Part shown: piece by piece, positions 62,678-64,000 of the stretch
Layout: every line of letters starts with the position of its first letter
Position numbering within the stretch: the stretch's first letter is position 1
DNA from: Lantana camara
Lineage: Eukaryota > Streptophyta > Magnoliopsida > Lamiales > Verbenaceae
Assembly (NCBI GenBank): GCA_037501455.1
Contig: CM074856.1
Span: 91,462,001-91,526,000 of the forward strand
Length of the DNA stretch: 64,000 nucleotides
Direction: 5' to 3'
The notes under the pieces: model-generated
Told to the model about the DNA's origin: nothing
Seen by the model: the letters and a program-made list of their open reading frames with translations, nothing else
The model's database searches: none
Program-made: the position numbers and the translations under genes

Positions 62678-63072
62678 GATCAGTTGGTCCGGCCCGAAAA
62701 ATAAGGAGCCGGGTATTTTATCTCGGGTCTTCGTGCGCGAAAACGATCGGTAGGAGGGGCTAACGATGTCAAAATTGGGCAAACTTAGAGTCAACGAACA
62801 CGTTTCGATGTCCCAAAAGCGTTAAAGAGGTCCGTTAGGTCAAAATCTCGATCAAACGATAAATGACCAAAACACCCCTAAAAAGAGAAAATTACAAACA
62901 AGCCCCTAAACTCTTAATAAATTGAAAATAGGGCCACACAACGCACAAAGTCACATAATTAAAAACATGAAAGGCACGTAAAGCAACAAGAAAAAGTAAA
63001 TTAAATAATTAAACACACAAGACAATTAACACGGGGCGCCGGCTCAGACGATCGAAAAAGTGGGGTGTCACA
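60079..63072 (-). mobile_element. Solo LTR, 2.99 kb
   Basis: Termini TGTAGCTCCC on the left and GGGGTGTCACA on the right; the flanks GGAGT and GGAGC form a 5-bp TSD with one mismatch. Reverse U5-type motifs (CCGCCGCCTAACTC, CACCTGCAAAC) are at about 60605-60645. A GC-rich leader with AAAAAGTCACCGGA is at 61950-62500 and a (GA)n run at about 62644-62672. It shares the CTAAAAAGAGAAAATTACAA block with the LTRs at 31080, 52207 and 56380. No gene. Confidence 0.8.
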
Positions 63073-63312
63073 GGAGCTTAGGCTCCAAGGGAGTCATGGG
63101 TGTGACTCCCTAAGTGCACAAGGACAGACACGATGGTGGCGCAATGCAGCGCCACAAACACTTTTTTTTCATGGCCTAGACATGGCCATGACTAAGTCCC
63201 TTAGGGGGGGACTCATGGGGGTGACTCCCATAGGCCTCCAAACCTCAAAAAATTCTCAGCAGCAACGTCAGCCAAGGAGGAATAAATGAAAGCAAGCACG
63301 CATCAAGGCAAC
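63073..63312. repeat. LTR-derived flank with GAGTCA-type palindromes
   Basis: Two palindromes with arms GGGAGTCA/TGACTCCC (63089-63110 and about 63207-63230), and between them CATGGCCTAGACATGGCCAT. No gene. Confidence 0.7.
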
Positions 63313-64000
63313 TGTGACACCCCGATTTCTCGATCGTACAGGTACGCGCCACACATGTGAGTTTTGAGATTTAGGTTTATCTAATTCCTTTTCGTTGTTA
63401 TAATTGCGCTACTTAATTTATTTAATTGAATTTTTGGTGAATTATATGCTCCTAAATCTCTTCTCTCGTGAATTTCACTTCGTAAATTACGTGTTTAATT
63501 TCTTGAAAATGTTTAAGTGATATATTATTCTAATTTTGAGAATACATGTTTAATTGTCCTTGATTGAAACTTTTTGGAACCTTTGGACTTTATTGATAAT
63601 TTATGTGGATTTATTTGTAACATTTCTGAAACTTGATACTTGATGACATTCATTTAAATTTTATAAGGACCAAGTTGCAATTTCTTCTTGATGATATATA
63701 CACATATGCATACACTTGATGACATTCATTTAAATTAAACTTGATGATATATACACATATGCATACACTTTCATCTTCTCCATTTCATCCAAGAGCAAGC
63801 AAGAAACTCCATCCTCTCCCTCTCTTCAATTCGGTTGATCAAGAAAGCAAGAAAGGCCAAGAATTTCTCCCTTTTATTCAAGAGAGCAAGCTCCGAACCA
63901 TTATCTCTTCTTTCCCCTTCATCTCTTCTATCTTTAAGGTGATTCATGTGTATATATTTTGTTGAAATCTTGGTTTTATGTAGGGTTTTGTAATTTGATG
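63313..64000 (+). mobile_element. Start of a plus-strand LTR, running off the window
   Basis: Begins TGTGACACCCCGATTTCTCG, then GTACAGGTACGCGCC. Upstream-type AT-rich sequence is followed by a CT-rich leader (63770-63940) and a TTTAAG-GTGATTC donor-like site with GT at 63940. A short repeat (ACTTGATGACATTCATTTAA) occurs twice at about 63634-63740. Confidence 0.75.

Noticed and set aside
63065..63289. 74-residue open frame
   Set aside because: Covers the GAGTCA-type palindromes; no homology.

Overview
This window is flowering-plant nuclear DNA, most likely from a eudicot; I cannot name the species. It is AT-rich, intron and intergenic in character. I found no intact host gene. Almost every base belongs to layered transposable elements, mostly LTR retrotransposons or their solo LTRs, with one CACTA element, one hAT element and one TRIM. 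Where the insertion ends are intact, target-site duplications (TSDs) fix the boundaries directly.

Left part (1-12024): the 3' portion of a plus-strand gypsy-type LTR (1-3457); an older LTR remnant carrying a 483-bp TRIM (3513-3995, TSD CTATT); reverse-oriented LTR pieces (4239-6240); then a minus-strand copia-type LTR (6241-11795) split by a 3.7-kb minus-strand solo LTR (7625-11296, TSD TTTCC). Next comes a complete, young Ty3/gypsy chromovirus of Tekay/Del type (12025-22445, TSD GTCCA). Its 2.86-kb LTRs are about 99.4% identical by eye. It has a tRNA-Met primer site, gag-protease-RT-RNase H-integrase and a purine tract. Its polyprotein has an in-frame stop in gag and a D-P-G protease site.

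Right part (23021-64000) is a deep nest. A reverse LTR (24597-25424 plus 56525-60064) was split by a minus-strand, non-coding, LARD-like LTR element (25425-56524). That element's left LTR carries a copia-type solo LTR (28406-30339, TSD TGCTG). Its internal region carries a hAT element (32296-33200, TSD GTCGTCAC) and another solo LTR (34434-52349, TSD TGTCA). That solo LTR is itself split by a 14.1-kb CACTA element (35598-49700, TSD ACC). The CACTA element encodes a TNPD/TNP2-like transposase and a TNPA/Transposase_24-like gene, both broken by stops. It also carries two pieces of captured host genes: exons of the Mediator tail subunit MED33 with an intron still present, and an extracellular-type leucine-rich-repeat fragment. 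Another solo LTR (60079-63072) and the start of a further LTR (63313 to the end) close the window.

The most unusual signals are: (1) the MED33 and LRR capture inside the CACTA element; (2) a tandem array of about 30-34-bp hairpin units with compensating stem changes at about 31537-31912; (3) clusters of short GC-rich palindromes in several unrelated LTRs; and (4) conserved splice-like signals in the LTRs, with an acceptor two bases before the gag start codon. No tRNA, rRNA, CRISPR array or bacterial-type feature is supported.
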